Shown one piece after another: positions 39,365 through 49,175 of a stretch of 64,000 bases of DNA (position 1 is the first letter of the stretch; every line of letters starts with the position of its first letter). The notes beneath the pieces are model-generated. The model worked only from the letters and a program-made list of their open reading frames with translations, had not been told where the DNA came from and searched no databases. Source of the DNA: Pseudarthrobacter sp. BIM B-2242 (GTDB lineage Bacteria; Actinomycetota; Actinomycetes; Actinomycetales; Micrococcaceae); assembly GCF_014764445.1 (NCBI RefSeq), contig NZ_CP061721.1:1-64000 (forward strand), written 5' to 3'. Made by a program: the position numbers and the translations under genes.

Positions 39365-40294
39365 ATGCTGATCTACTTGAGGAAGCGGATTGTCTCCAGC
39401 GCTCTGCCGCTGGTGGTGGTGATTGTCGGAGTGTTCGCGCTGGCCAGGATGACGGGCAACCCGGCCAGCCTGTACCTGCCGCTGAACGCCACGCAGCAGA
39501 TGCGCGATGATTTCACCGAACGCAACGGCCTGGACCAGCCGCTGCTGGTACAGATGGCCGACTATTTCGGTGGCGTGCTCCGGCTCGACTTCGGGCAGTC
39601 GCTGCGGACCGGGCAGGACGCCGCCGCGATGGCGCTGCGTGCTTTCCCGGCCACCCTGCAGCTGGCGGCCACCACCATGGTGCTGGCCGTTATCCTGGCC
39701 GTGGTGGTGGGCTGCTGGGCAGCACTGAAGCCGAACGGCATCGCGGACCGCATCTCAAGTTTCGTCTCCATGGCCGCCGCCTCGATTCCGGACTTCTGGC
39801 TGGCGATCGTGGGCATCTGGATCTTCGCCATCACCCTGGGCTGGCTGCCGACATCCGGTGTGTCGGGAGCCAGCGCCTGGGTGCTGCCGATCGCCACGCT
39901 GCTTCTGCGGCCGTTCGGTGTGCTGGTCCAGATTGTCCGCGGCTCAATGGTCTCCGCACTGTCGGAGCCGTACATCAAGCTGGCCCGCAGCCGCGGTGCA
40001 GGAGAGCTCCGCGTGGTCACGCACCATGCGCTCCGCAACGCGGCTGCCCCGGCCCTCACGGTTGCCGGTGACCTGACCGTGGGCCTGGTCAACGGCGCGG
40101 TGGTGGTGGAAACCATCTTCGGCTGGCCGGGCATCGGCAAGCTTATGATCGATTCGATCCTGCAGCGGGACTTCGCGGTCCTGCAGGCAGCCGTCCTGCT
40201 CACCGCCGTCGCGATCTTCGCGCTGAACATCCTGATCGACATGGGCTACGCACTCTTGGACGCGCGCGTCCGTCCCGTCACGGTAAAGGCCTAG
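39365..40294 (+). CDS. ABC transporter permease, DppB/OppB type
   Basis: A 309-aa inner-membrane permease with six membrane segments. The EAA loop is seen as EPYIKLARSRGAGELRVVTHHALRNAAAPALTV (residues about 200-232). The N-terminal LIYLRKRIVSSALPLVVVIVGVF is typical of DppB. The ribosome binding site is GAGAGAAGGAC. It pairs with the next permease, which carries an apparent frameshift. Confidence 0.92.
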   Translation: MLIYLRKRIVSSALPLVVVIVGVFALARMTGNPASLYLPLNATQQMRDDFTERNGLDQPLLVQMADYFGGVLRLDFGQSLRTGQDAAAMALRAFPATLQLAATTMVLAVILAVVVGCWAALKPNGIADRISSFVSMAAASIPDFWLAIVGIWIFAITLGWLPTSGVSGASAWVLPIATLLLRPFGVLVQIVRGSMVSALSEPYIKLARSRGAGELRVVTHHALRNAAAPALTVAGDLTVGLVNGAVVVETIFGWPGIGKLMIDSILQRDFAVLQAAVLLTAVAIFALNILIDMGYALLDARVRPVTVKA

Positions 40295-40302
40295 GAGTAG
40301 CC

Positions 40303-41300
40303 ATGAAAAGTTCACTGAACGAGGGTTCGGCGCCGGAGCGCGTGCCAGCCGAATTCCATCCCGCCGAGAAAGACGGGCCCAACAACAAGGACGCGAAGCG
40401 GGCCTCTTCCGGCTCCTGCTCAAGGACCGCTTCGCCACCGTCTCGGCACTGATCCTGGTTTTCATCGGCCTGACAGCGCTGGTGGGCCCTGCGCTGATGG
40501 GTGACCTCGCCACAAAACAGAATCTGCTCTTCGCCAACAAAGCACCGTTCAATCCCGCATACGGCTGGGAATACTTCCTGGGCAGCGATTCCCTGGGCCG
40601 CAGCATGCTCGCCAGGCTCGTGGTGGCGAGCAGGACCACCCTGTCCGTCGCCCTGCCTGCGGTGGCCGTCGCCCTGCTGATCGGCTCCCTGTGGGGGGTC
40701 TGGGCCGGTTACCACCGCGGCTGGCGGGAGAACGTCTCCATGCGGATCGCCGACGTGATCATGAGCTTCCCCTCCCTGCTCCTCGCCGTCGTGGTCCTTT
40801 ACGTGTTCAGCCCCAGCGCAGCGAACATCGTGCTGATCCTGGCCCTGACCCGTATCCCCATCTACCTGCGGACAGCGCGGGCGGAGAGCGCCGAGCTGCA
40901 GAGCCGCACGTTCGTGGACGCGGCACGCACCTTCGGCGCCAAACCCAACGCGATCATTGTCCGGCATGTCATCCCCGTGGTGCTGCCGACGCTGCTGACG
41001 CTGGCCACGCTGGAATTCTGCTACGTGATGCTCGCCGAATCCTCACTGAGCTTCCTGGGCATCGGCATCCAGCCGCCGGACGTCAGCTGGGGGCTGATGG
41101 TCTCCCAGGGCCGGCAATACCTGCAGACGGCCTGGTGGCTGTCCATCTTCCCCGGCGTCGCCATTGTGGTGACCACCATCGCCGCCAACGTCCTCGCCGC
41201 CTGGCTGCGGATCGCCACGGATCCGGCCCAGCGCTGGCGCCTGGCCCTTCCCCGCAAGCGGCTGATTGCCCGCATCCCAGCCAAGGAGGCACAGCCGTGA
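40303..41300 (+). pseudogene. ABC transporter permease, DppC/OppC type, with apparent 5' frameshift
   Basis: ATG 40303 has a good AGGAG site and opens a DppC-like cytoplasmic leader (MKSSLNEGSAPERVPAEF). That frame stops after 49 codons. The permease continues in the -1 frame from about 40401 (GLFRLLLKDRFATVSALILV), giving the first membrane segment and the rest to 41300, including the EAA loop RTFVDAARTFGAKPNAIIVRHVIP. One missing base near 40397-40403 (AAGCGGGCC) would explain it. The first usable start in the downstream frame (GTG 40482) would lose membrane segment 1. It could be a real mutation or a sequencing error in a G-run; the rest of the gene is intact. Confidence 0.82.
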
Positions 41301-42445
41301 AAACAGCTGCCGAACAAGTACCCACCCGGGGCACCCGCGCCGCAGCATCCGCCGCAGGCGCCCGTGCCGCAGCCGGCCAGGCTAAGGCGCACGACGTCGT
41401 CCTGCAGGTCCGTGACCTCGCCGTGGACATCCGCACCCACCGCGGTACCGTGCGCGCCGTCAACAGCGTGGCCTTCGAAGCCCGGGCCGGCGAGACCCTG
41501 GCGCTGCTGGGCGAATCGGGCTGTGGAAAGTCCATGACAGCCAAGGCCCTGGCCGGGATCATGGACCCGGTCTGCGACCTGGCTGACGGGCAGATCATGC
41601 TCAACGGAACGGACCTGGCTGCGCTGAGCCCGAAAGAGCGGCTCAAGTTTGCCGGGCCAGAACTGGGCATCGTTTTCCAGGACGCCCTGACAGCGCTCAA
41701 CCCTGTATATACAGTCGGAACACAGCTGGGGGAGGCCTTCCGCATCCACCGCGGCCTGAACGCCAAACAGGCACGGGTGGAAGCCATTGACCTGATGAAG
41801 CGCGTCGGCATTCCCGAGCCGGAATCACGGGTTAATTCCTACCCCCACCAGTTCTCCGGCGGCATGCGGCAGCGCATCCTGATCGCCATGGCGGTGGCGC
41901 TGAACCCGCGCCTGCTGATCGCTGACGAGCCGACCACTGCCCTGGACGTCACGGTCCAGGCGCAGATCATGCAGCTGCTGCGGAAACTCCGCGAAGAGGG
42001 CCAGATGGCTGTCATCCTCATCACGCACGACCTTGCGGTGGTGGCAGAGGAAGCCGACTCCGTAGCCGTGATGTACGCCGGCAACGTGGTGGAGTCCGGT
42101 CCTGTCTCCGAGGTCTTCGCCGACCCCCGGCACCCCTATACCAAGGGGCTGCTGGAATCCGTGCCGGTCCACCTGGAACGCGGCGCCCAGCTGAAGTCCA
42201 TCCCCGGCAGCCCGCCGGAGCTTCACGACATCCCCAGCGGCTGCGTGTATCAGTCCCGCTGCCCGCTGGTGCAGGACATCTGCCGGGCCGAACGGCCCGT
42301 ACTCCGCCCGGTGGGCGTGCCCGCCGGGGACGGCAGCGGCCCGGTACACACCGCCCCCGTCAACGCAGCCTCCCCTTCGGGGGACCAGCCGCGGCCCGCC
42401 CGTACCGCCGCGTGCCACTTCAGCGAGGAGATCAACAATGCCTGA
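41297..42445 (+). CDS. ABC transporter ATP-binding protein, DppD/OppD type
   Basis: A 382-aa ATPase driving peptide-type import. GTG 41297 overlaps the permease stop (GTGA) and has AAGGAGG upstream; the in-frame ORF reaching back to 40691 is antecedent shadow. Motifs are Walker [11 protein letters not shown], signature [14 protein letters not shown], Walker [13 protein letters not shown] and switch ITHDLAV, with the C-terminal oligopeptide-transporter cysteine region ([14 protein letters not shown]). A 30-residue Ala-rich leader is unusual. Confidence 0.93.
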   Translation: MKTAAEQVPTRGTRAAASAAGARAAAGQAKAHDVVLQVRDLAVDIRTHRGTVRAVNSVAFEARAGETLALLGESGCGKSMTAKALAGIMDPVCDLADGQIMLNGTDLAALSPKERLKFAGPELGIVFQDALTALNPVYTVGTQLGEAFRIHRGLNAKQARVEAIDLMKRVGIPEPESRVNSYPHQFSGGMRQRILIAMAVALNPRLLIADEPTTALDVTVQAQIMQLLRKLREEGQMAVILITHDLAVVAEEADSVAVMYAGNVVESGPVSEVFADPRHPYTKGLLESVPVHLERGAQLKSIPGSPPELHDIPSGCVYQSRCPLVQDICRAERPVLRPVGVPAGDGSGPVHTAPVNAASPSGDQPRPARTAACHFSEEINNA

Positions 42446-43460
42446 GCTTCTGGAAATTGAGGGCCTGACCAAGACCTTCCACGTGGCCAAGAGCGCCAGC
42501 GGCAACACCCGGCTCAAGGCCCTGGACGGCATCAGCCTGACGGTGGGCCGCGGCGAGACCCTTGGCCTGGTGGGTGAGTCCGGCTGCGGCAAGTCCACGC
42601 TGGCGCGGACGTTGATGATGCTGGAAACGCCTGATGAAGGGACCGTGAGCTTCGAGGGGACCAACCCGTTCGGGCTCAAGGGAAAGGAACTGCTGGCCTG
42701 GCGCCGGCGGGTGCAGATGGTCTTCCAGGACCCGTTCGCGTCCCTGAACGCCCGGATGAACGCCGGGGACATCATCGCCGAACCGTGGGCCACGCACCGG
42801 AGCCTGTATCCGACATCGCGGGAACGCGAGGCCCGGGTCCGCGAACTCCTGCACATGGTGGGCCTCCGCCCTTCGGATGCGCGCAAGTCGCCGCAGGAGT
42901 TCTCCGGCGGCCAGCGCCAGCGCATCGGCATCGCCCGCGCCCTCGCCCTGAACCCGGATGTCATCATCCTCGACGAGCCCGTCTCGGCCCTCGATCTTTC
43001 GGTCCAGGCGCAGGTCTTGAACCTCCTCAACGAGCTCCAGCAGGAGCTTGGTGTGTCCTACATCTTCATCTCGCATGACCTGACCGTGGTCCGGCACGTG
43101 GCGGACCGGGTGGCCGTGATGTACCTCGGCCGGATCATCGAAACAGGGGCTACCGAAGAGGTCTTCGACCACCCCCGGCACCCCTACACGGCCGCCCTGA
43201 TGTCGGCGTCGCCGAAGCTGGACGTCAGTGGAACCACGCGGGACCGTATCGTCCTGAAAGGCGAGCTGCCCTCGCCGCTGGATCCGCCGTCGGGCTGCCG
43301 GTTCCGGACACGGTGCTGGAAGGCCCAGGACATCTGTGCCGAAGTGGCACCGGAACCGCAGGTGCTGGCCGCCCCCGACGGCACCCGGCACGTTGCGGAG
43401 TGCCACTTCCCGCTCGACTCCATCAAGGGCCTGACGGGCGCCATCGCCTCCGCCCAGTGA
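42438..43460 (+). CDS. ABC transporter ATP-binding protein, DppF/OppF type
   Basis: A 340-aa second ATPase of the same importer, overlapping the first by 8 bp. Motifs are Walker [12 protein letters not shown] (near residue 45), signature FSGGQRQRIGIARALAL, Walker B VIILDEPVSALD and ISHDLTVVRH, with the C-terminal GCRFRTRCWKAQDIC typical of OppF. It forms a heterodimer with the preceding ATPase. Confidence 0.93.
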   Translation: MPELLEIEGLTKTFHVAKSASGNTRLKALDGISLTVGRGETLGLVGESGCGKSTLARTLMMLETPDEGTVSFEGTNPFGLKGKELLAWRRRVQMVFQDPFASLNARMNAGDIIAEPWATHRSLYPTSREREARVRELLHMVGLRPSDARKSPQEFSGGQRQRIGIARALALNPDVIILDEPVSALDLSVQAQVLNLLNELQQELGVSYIFISHDLTVVRHVADRVAVMYLGRIIETGATEEVFDHPRHPYTAALMSASPKLDVSGTTRDRIVLKGELPSPLDPPSGCRFRTRCWKAQDICAEVAPEPQVLAAPDGTRHVAECHFPLDSIKGLTGAIASAQ

Positions 43461-44182
43461 CCGGCAGCGAGTATGCCCTGATCGCCGGGGTGATCTTCCT
43501 GGCCGCCTGCCTGCAGGCGTCCAGCGGATTCGGCATGGGCATGCTCGCGGCGCCGGTGATCGCCATGGTGGATCCGTCCCTGCTGCCGGCCACACTGATC
43601 ATCCTGGCGTTCCTGGTCACCGTGATGGTGACCGTTCGGGAACGGCAGAGCCTGGACCTCCGCGGCACGGGCTGGGCCTTGGTTGGGCGCGTTCCCGGCA
43701 GCTTCCTGGGCGCGTGGCTGGTGACGGCGCTGTCCCGGGAAGGCATGGCCTGGGTGGTGGTGGCCGTAGTACTGACCGGTCTGGTGCTGGCCGTCCGGGG
43801 CTGGTCGCCCAGGCCTGTCCGGAGCACCCTGATAGCAGCCGGGGCGGCCTCGGGAATCATGGGAACTGCCACGTCAATCGGCGGCCCGCCGATGGCCCTG
43901 GTCTGGCAGGGTCACGACGGGCCGCGCCTGCGGGGCACCATGAGCGCCTTCTTTATGGTGGGCTCGTCAATTTCGATGGTGATGCTCTGGATCACGGGCG
44001 CCGTCACGGCTGAGATGCTGGCCCTGGCGCTGTGGATGGTTCCGGCGGCCGTGGCCGGCTACGTGGCGTCCCGGTACGTGAACCGCTTCCTCAACGCCGG
44101 GCGCCTGAAGGCATTGGCCCTCGGCGCCTCGGCGTTGGGAAGCGTCCTGCTGATGGTGCAGCTGGTTTTTGCGGCTATTTAG
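43457..44182 (+). CDS. TauE/SafE family membrane exporter
   Basis: A 241-aa protein with about seven to eight membrane segments, starting at GTG 43457 in a GTGA overlap with the last ABC gene. The family opening FLAACLQASSGFGMGMLAAPVI and the mid-protein GIMGTATSIGGPPMALVWQ are characteristic. Members export sulfite, sulfoacetate or other organic anions. Co-transcription with the ABC importer suggests handling of a product of the imported compound; this is inference. Confidence 0.85.
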   Translation: MTGSEYALIAGVIFLAACLQASSGFGMGMLAAPVIAMVDPSLLPATLIILAFLVTVMVTVRERQSLDLRGTGWALVGRVPGSFLGAWLVTALSREGMAWVVVAVVLTGLVLAVRGWSPRPVRSTLIAAGAASGIMGTATSIGGPPMALVWQGHDGPRLRGTMSAFFMVGSSISMVMLWITGAVTAEMLALALWMVPAAVAGYVASRYVNRFLNAGRLKALALGASALGSVLLMVQLVFAAI

Positions 44183-44188
44183 AGGGGC

Positions 44189-45259
44189 CTATCTAGCCGG
44201 GCTGGCCGGCACGGCACTCAGCACCGGAGCCGGCCGGGCCACCACATTCCTGAGTTCTCCGCCGCGGGCCAGCAGGCCGATGTTGGCGGCGATGTCTGCC
44301 GCCCGGCGCTCGAAGGTCACGCGGGCGTGGCCGGAATGATGCGGGGTCAGCACGGTGTTCGGCAGGGAGGCGAACGGCAGTTCCGCCGGCGGCACCATAC
44401 CGTCCGCAGGCGATCCCCACCAGACGTCCAGCCCGGCGCCGGCGATGCGCCGTTCCGTCAGGGCGGCGAACAGCGCGGCCTGGTCCACCACCGGACCGCG
44501 GGCGACATTAATAAGGAAGGCCGAAGGCTTCATGGCCGCCAGCTCGGCGGGCCCGATCATCCCTTCCGTGGCGGAATCCAGCGGTACCGTCACCACCACA
44601 ACGTCGGAGGAGGCCAAAAGAGTGTGGAGCCCGTCATGTCCGCCCACCCAGTCCAGGCTGACTCCTTCCGGAAGCGGGGCCGCAGCGTTGCGCCGCACAG
44701 CGCGGACCTTCATGCCCAGCGCCGTGGCCACGCGCGCCACCTCAGAGCCGATGGATCCGAGGCCAACCAGCCCCAGCGTCAGGTCGGCCAGGACGGGATG
44801 GAACGGGACGTCGTCGGCCGTGGCAATGGTCCGCCACTGCCCCGCCCGGACAGCCCTGTCCGCCGCCGCCACGTTCCGGGTCAGCATCAGCGTGACCATC
44901 AGGACGTGCTCGGCGATGGGCCGTGCGTGGTGGAACGTGTTGGCCACAACTGCGGACGGTGCCAGGTGCGGAAACGAAATCTTGTCGTAGCCCGCCCCCG
45001 TGACGTGAACCAGCCTCGCCTGTGCCGCGGCTGCCGCTTCGGCGGGGCCGAGGGAGGAGCAGACCACGACGTCGGCACCCGCCAGGGCGTCCAGCCTGCG
45101 TTCCGGAGCCCACGCCGCCGCCATGTCCCAGCGGTGCGCACCGCCGTCGGCCTTCAATGCGTCCTCGAAGCGGCTGATGATGGGGTCCGTGACCACGATC
45201 TTCAGGGACTCCGGGCGCTCTGCGCCCCCCTGCGGGGCCTGCCCGGCGGCGGTCACCAC
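44189..45259 (-). CDS. D-isomer-specific 2-hydroxyacid dehydrogenase, sugar-acid cluster
   Basis: A 356-aa NAD-binding dehydrogenase: Rossmann motif GLVGLGSIGSEVARVA near residue 168, substrate Arg in INVARGPVVDQAALF near 245, and catalytic His in LTPHHSGHARVTFERR near 305. It overlaps the glucarate dehydratase-like gene by 7 bp, so it probably acts on the same sugar-acid route, for example on a 2-keto or 2-hydroxy intermediate. The exact substrate is not visible. Confidence 0.85.
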   Translation of the reverse strand: MVTAAGQAPQGGAERPESLKIVVTDPIISRFEDALKADGGAHRWDMAAAWAPERRLDALAGADVVVCSSLGPAEAAAAAQARLVHVTGAGYDKISFPHLAPSAVVANTFHHARPIAEHVLMVTLMLTRNVAAADRAVRAGQWRTIATADDVPFHPVLADLTLGLVGLGSIGSEVARVATALGMKVRAVRRNAAAPLPEGVSLDWVGGHDGLHTLLASSDVVVVTVPLDSATEGMIGPAELAAMKPSAFLINVARGPVVDQAALFAALTERRIAGAGLDVWWGSPADGMVPPAELPFASLPNTVLTPHHSGHARVTFERRAADIAANIGLLARGGELRNVVARPAPVLSAVPASPAR

Positions 45260-46635
45260 CGCGGGCTCTGAAGCTCGTAGGAGGGGTGGAGCCGCTGCAT
45301 GTAGCCGGTGTCGTCCCGGCTCGTGAGGCCGCAGTCGAGGTACTGGCGGTGCAGCCGCGCCAGGGCATCGCGGTCCAGCTCAATGCCCAGGCCCGGTCCG
45401 GTGGGCACCCGCACCGCGCCGTCCTTGAACGTGAACACACCGCCGGCAATAACGTCCTCGGAAGGGTCCTTCCAGGGCCAGTGCGTGTCGCACGCATAGT
45501 CCAGGTTGGGGGTGGCAGCCGCGAGGTGAACCATGGCGGCGAGGCTGATGCCCAGGTGGGAATTAGAGTGCATGGAGAGCCCCAACCCGAACGTGTCGGT
45601 GATGCCGGCCAGGAACTGCGTCCGGCGGAGGCCGCCCCAGAAGTGGTGGTCGGAGAGGATGACGTCCACGGCGCCGGCCGCCACCGCGGGGGCCACATCC
45701 GCGAAGCTGACCACGCACATGTTGGTTGCCAGCGGCATGCCAACTTCGCGGCGGACGGCGGCCATGCCCTCGATGCCGGGGGTGGGGTCCTCCAGGTACT
45801 CGAGCACGCCGTCGAGTTCCTTTCCCACGCGGATGGAGGTGTCCACGGTCCAGGCGCCGTTGGGATCGATGCGGAGCGGCAGGTCGGGGAATTCCGCCCG
45901 GAGCGCCTGGATGGCGGTGATCTCCTCCTCCGGCGGGAACACGCCGGCTTTCAGCTTGAGTGCGCTGAATCCGTACTGGTCCACCATGGTGCGGGCCTGC
46001 CGCACAATCCCGGCAGGGTCCAGGGCCGCTCCCCAGGCGTCATCTTCCTGGCCGGGGTGGCCGGCCCACTTGTAGAAGAGGTAGCCGCTGAAGTGGACTG
46101 TGTCCCGGACGGCGCCGCCGAGGAGGTCGCTGACCGGCCGGCCAAGGAGCTTGCCCTGGATGTCGAGGGCGGCGACGTCGAACGCGGACAGGACCCGGTC
46201 CGCCGTGCTGGACCCGGTGACCATGCCGCTCATGCCGTGGCCACCCTGGATGGTGTCCTGGACAAGCGCCTGGGAGATCCGGCTGTTCATCTGGTTGATG
46301 TTGAAGATGTCCGTCCCCGGCAGGGCGCCGGCGGCCAGCCGGAGCCTGGCAATGTGCCCGGCATCGCCGTACGTTTCACCGATGCCGGACACGCCGGAAT
46401 CAGTGTGGACCTCCACGATGGCCCGCAAGGCGAACGGTTCGTGGACCCCAACCGTATTGAGCAGCGGCGGGTCCTTGAAAGCGACCGGAGTGATGGTCAC
46501 GCCGGTAATCCGGGCCTGGTTGAGGTTGCGGGCGGGATCGTATGCCTGGTCCACTGCGCTGTGCTCCTTGGGTTGGCTTGTGGGCTCCGGAGGGTTGATT
46601 TCCGCGCCCTGTTCACCGACCATAAGGTGAGCCAT
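45253..46635 (-). CDS. Glucarate dehydratase-like enolase superfamily enzyme
   Basis: A 460-aa enzyme of the glucarate dehydratase subgroup, which removes water from D-glucarate or a related acid sugar. The catalytic K-x-K is in SALKLKAGVFP. Metal ligands are in RIDPNGAW, LEYLEDPTPG and ATNMCVV, and the second base is His in LSMHSNSHLGISL. The first 25 residues are non-conserved, and a later start is possible. It is divergent from a LysR gene that probably regulates it. Confidence 0.85.
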   Translation of the reverse strand: MAHLMVGEQGAEINPPEPTSQPKEHSAVDQAYDPARNLNQARITGVTITPVAFKDPPLLNTVGVHEPFALRAIVEVHTDSGVSGIGETYGDAGHIARLRLAAGALPGTDIFNINQMNSRISQALVQDTIQGGHGMSGMVTGSSTADRVLSAFDVAALDIQGKLLGRPVSDLLGGAVRDTVHFSGYLFYKWAGHPGQEDDAWGAALDPAGIVRQARTMVDQYGFSALKLKAGVFPPEEEITAIQALRAEFPDLPLRIDPNGAWTVDTSIRVGKELDGVLEYLEDPTPGIEGMAAVRREVGMPLATNMCVVSFADVAPAVAAGAVDVILSDHHFWGGLRRTQFLAGITDTFGLGLSMHSNSHLGISLAAMVHLAAATPNLDYACDTHWPWKDPSEDVIAGGVFTFKDGAVRVPTGPGLGIELDRDALARLHRQYLDCGLTSRDDTGYMQRLHPSYELQSPRW

Positions 46636-46686
46636 CGATCCAAGTCCAAGCTAATTTATGCACTCAACAATTCAGTAAGGGTATAG

Positions 46687-47625
46687 ATGTTTTCGCTGCC
46701 CCAGTTAGAAGCGTTTGTCGCCGTCGCGGAGGAGCTGCACTTCGGTGCCGCAGCCGAGCGGCTGAACATGACGCAGCCGCCGTTGAGCCGCCAGATCCAA
46801 ATGCTTGAAAAGAAGCTGGGGACCCAGCTGTTCGGCCGGACCAGCCGGAAGGTGGAACTCACGGCAGCCGGCGCCACCCTGCTGCCGAGGGCGCGCCAGA
46901 TCCTGGACATGTGTATCAAGACCGACCTGGACGTGCGTCGGGTTTCGTCGGGCCAGGCGGGCACCATTACGGTGGGCTACACAGCCATCGCCGGGCAGAG
47001 TGCGTTGCCCCTGATGCTGCGCTCGGCCGCCGAAGGGATGCCGGGAGTGTCCTTTGTGCTCCGGGAACTGGTGTCGACGGACCAGATGGACGGGCTGGTC
47101 AAGGGCAGTGTGGACATTGGCCTGCTGCGGCCCATCGTGGCCCGGCCCGGGGTTGTCTGCCGGCCGCTGATGCAGGACCGCCTGGTGGTGGCCCTGCCCA
47201 TGGGAAGCACCCTGCTGGGGAACATGGCGCCGCCGTCCGGCGAGCCGCTTCCGCTGGGCCTATTGGACCACCTGCCGCTGCTGATGTACTCCACCAAGGA
47301 GGCACGCTACTTCCATGACCTGGTGCTGCGGCTGTTTGCCAGTGCCGGTGCCCACGCCAACATCACCCAGTACGCCAGCCAAGTTCCGGCGCTCCTGGCC
47401 TTTGTCCAGGCCGGACTGGGCGTGACCCTGGTGCCTGCCTCCGCGATGGCCTTCGCGCCGGCCGGCGTGGAGTTCCACGAGATCGACGGGCGGCACGGCA
47501 TGTTTGAGCTGAACCGGGTGGAGCTGGACGTGGCGTGGAATGAGGAGACGGCCAACCCCGCCGTCCTGAGGTTGCTGGAGCTGATCGAGCCGATCGCCGC
47601 AGCAGCCTTGCCGACGGCGGGCTGA
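46687..47625 (+). CDS. LysR family regulator of the sugar-acid genes
   Basis: A 312-aa regulator with an N-terminal winged helix-turn-helix (LEAFVAVAEELHFGAAAERLNMTQPPLSRQIQMLE) and a periplasmic-binding-like effector domain. It is divergent from the glucarate dehydratase-like gene across 51 bp, which is the classic LysR layout. The effector is probably the sugar acid or its product. Confidence 0.9.
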   Translation: MFSLPQLEAFVAVAEELHFGAAAERLNMTQPPLSRQIQMLEKKLGTQLFGRTSRKVELTAAGATLLPRARQILDMCIKTDLDVRRVSSGQAGTITVGYTAIAGQSALPLMLRSAAEGMPGVSFVLRELVSTDQMDGLVKGSVDIGLLRPIVARPGVVCRPLMQDRLVVALPMGSTLLGNMAPPSGEPLPLGLLDHLPLLMYSTKEARYFHDLVLRLFASAGAHANITQYASQVPALLAFVQAGLGVTLVPASAMAFAPAGVEFHEIDGRHGMFELNRVELDVAWNEETANPAVLRLLELIEPIAAAALPTAG

Positions 47626-47675
47626 CGCGGCTGCTGCTGCGGCCGCCGCTGCAGGCCGGGGCTTCCTTCGCGCCG

Positions 47676-49046
47676 TTAGCGGGCGGGGGCGGGCTCCAGG
47701 TCCGCGATGGCGGCTGCCGGTTCGCGCTGCTGCCCCGGCTCCCCGTCAGGCGTGGGAGTGCTGCGGCGTTCCTTCAGGAAGTACACCAGCCCGGCGGCCA
47801 GCGTGGAGGCCGCAGCGAGGGCGAACAGGCCGGGCACAACGCTGCCGGTGCCCTCCTTGATCAGGCCGAACCCGAACGGCGCCACAAAGCCGCCGAGGTT
47901 GCCCAGGGAGTTGATGATGGCGATGGCCGGGGCCAGGACCATGGGGTGCAGGCCGGACTGCGGGATGGTCCAGAACAGCGGCGAGGCGCTTTTGAAGCCC
48001 ATGGCGGCAATGGCCAGGAAGACCAGTGCCAGCACCGGGGTGGCGACGGCGGCGGCCAGGGTTCCGACGGCGGCCACCAGGAGTGCCACCACCAGCAGCG
48101 GCCGCTTGGACTTCGCCTTGTCCTGCATCTTGGCAGCGAAATACATGGCGACGACGGCGCACACCCACGGGATGGCGGACAGGAAGCCAACGCTCAGGTC
48201 CGTGGTGCCGGGAATCTGCTTGACGATGGTGGGCAGCCAGAATGTGTTGGCGTAGATGGAGAGCTGGATGGAGAAATAGATGCCGCACAGCAGCAGGATC
48301 TGCGGGTTCAGGAGCATCTTCCAGCGGTTGACCTTTCCGCCGGTCTCGGTGGTGTGCCGGGCGTCTTCCGCGGCGATCGCCTCAACGAGGGCCGTCTTTT
48401 CACCGGCGGAGAGCCACTTGGCGTCCTGGATCCTGGCATCCAGCAGGAAGAACACCACAATGCCCACCACCACCGAGAGCAGGCCCTCGAAGCCGAACAG
48501 CCACTGCCAGCCGCGGATCCCCAGGACATCGTGCAGGCTCAGGAGCATGCCGGCGATAGGCCCGGAGAGTGCTGCCGCGATGGACGATCCGGCAATGAAG
48601 ATGGCGGTTGCCTTGCCGCGCTGGCCCGCGGGAACCCAGCGGGCGAAGTAGAAGATAACGGCCGGGAAGAAGCCGGCTTCGGCGGCGCCCAGCAGGAACC
48701 TGAGGACGTAGAACATCATTTCGTTCTGGACGAAGGCCATCAGGAAGGAGACGATGCCCCAGCTGACCATGATGCGGGCGAGCCACACCTTGGCGCCGTA
48801 CTTCTCCATCATCACGTTGCTGGGAAGCTCGAAGATGGCGTAGGCGATGAAGAACAGGCCTGCGCCGAAGCCGTAGGCCGCAGCCCCGATGCCGACGTCG
48901 GCTTCCAAGTGCTCGTGGGCATAGCCGATGTTGGAGCGGTTGAGCTGGTTGCACACCAGCATGACCAGCATGATGGGCAGGACCCGCTTGAAAAACTTCT
49001 TCGTGGCGAGGGCCACATCCGTGACAGCGGTGTCGACAGACTGCAT
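47676..49046 (-). CDS. MFS transporter, anion:cation symporter (sugar acid) type
   Basis: A 456-aa protein with twelve membrane segments. The early YAHEHLEADVGIGAAAYGFGAG and FELPSNVMMEKYGAKVWLARIM are hallmarks of the ACS family, which takes up glucarate, galactonate and hexuronates. It probably imports the substrate of the two dehydratases beside it. A perfect 20-bp palindrome lies 52 bp upstream of its start. The C-terminal tail is unstructured. Confidence 0.88.
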   Translation of the reverse strand: MQSVDTAVTDVALATKKFFKRVLPIMLVMLVCNQLNRSNIGYAHEHLEADVGIGAAAYGFGAGLFFIAYAIFELPSNVMMEKYGAKVWLARIMVSWGIVSFLMAFVQNEMMFYVLRFLLGAAEAGFFPAVIFYFARWVPAGQRGKATAIFIAGSSIAAALSGPIAGMLLSLHDVLGIRGWQWLFGFEGLLSVVVGIVVFFLLDARIQDAKWLSAGEKTALVEAIAAEDARHTTETGGKVNRWKMLLNPQILLLCGIYFSIQLSIYANTFWLPTIVKQIPGTTDLSVGFLSAIPWVCAVVAMYFAAKMQDKAKSKRPLLVVALLVAAVGTLAAAVATPVLALVFLAIAAMGFKSASPLFWTIPQSGLHPMVLAPAIAIINSLGNLGGFVAPFGFGLIKEGTGSVVPGLFALAAASTLAAGLVYFLKERRSTPTPDGEPGQQREPAAAIADLEPAPAR

Positions 49047-49097
49047 GGGGGAAAATCCTTCGAATCTTAGCGCGTAGGTCCGGTGACCATTTTGGGC

Positions 49098-49117
49098 GCT
49101 GTGGTGCGCACCACAGC
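49098..49117. promoter_or_regulatory. Perfect 20-bp palindrome upstream of the MFS gene
   Basis: Arms GCTGTGGTGC and GCACCACAGC meet with no spacer, upstream of the MFS start. The core TGGT...ACCA fits the GT-N-AC pattern of GntR-family operators. The cognate regulator is probably the GntR gene next door (inference). Confidence 0.65.
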
Positions 49118-49175
49118 AAGTGGGTCCACTTTATTCGGGGTTTTCGATGCGCGTCCAACACGCATTTTGCATGCC

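Noticed and set aside
40387-40410. Programmed -1 frameshifting as the explanation for the split permease
   Set aside because: No slippery heptamer or downstream structure was recognised; a single-base indel is simpler.
40691-41296. Upstream extension of the DppD-type ATPase
   Set aside because: It is another frame of the permease gene; GTG 41297 with AAGGAGG is the real start.
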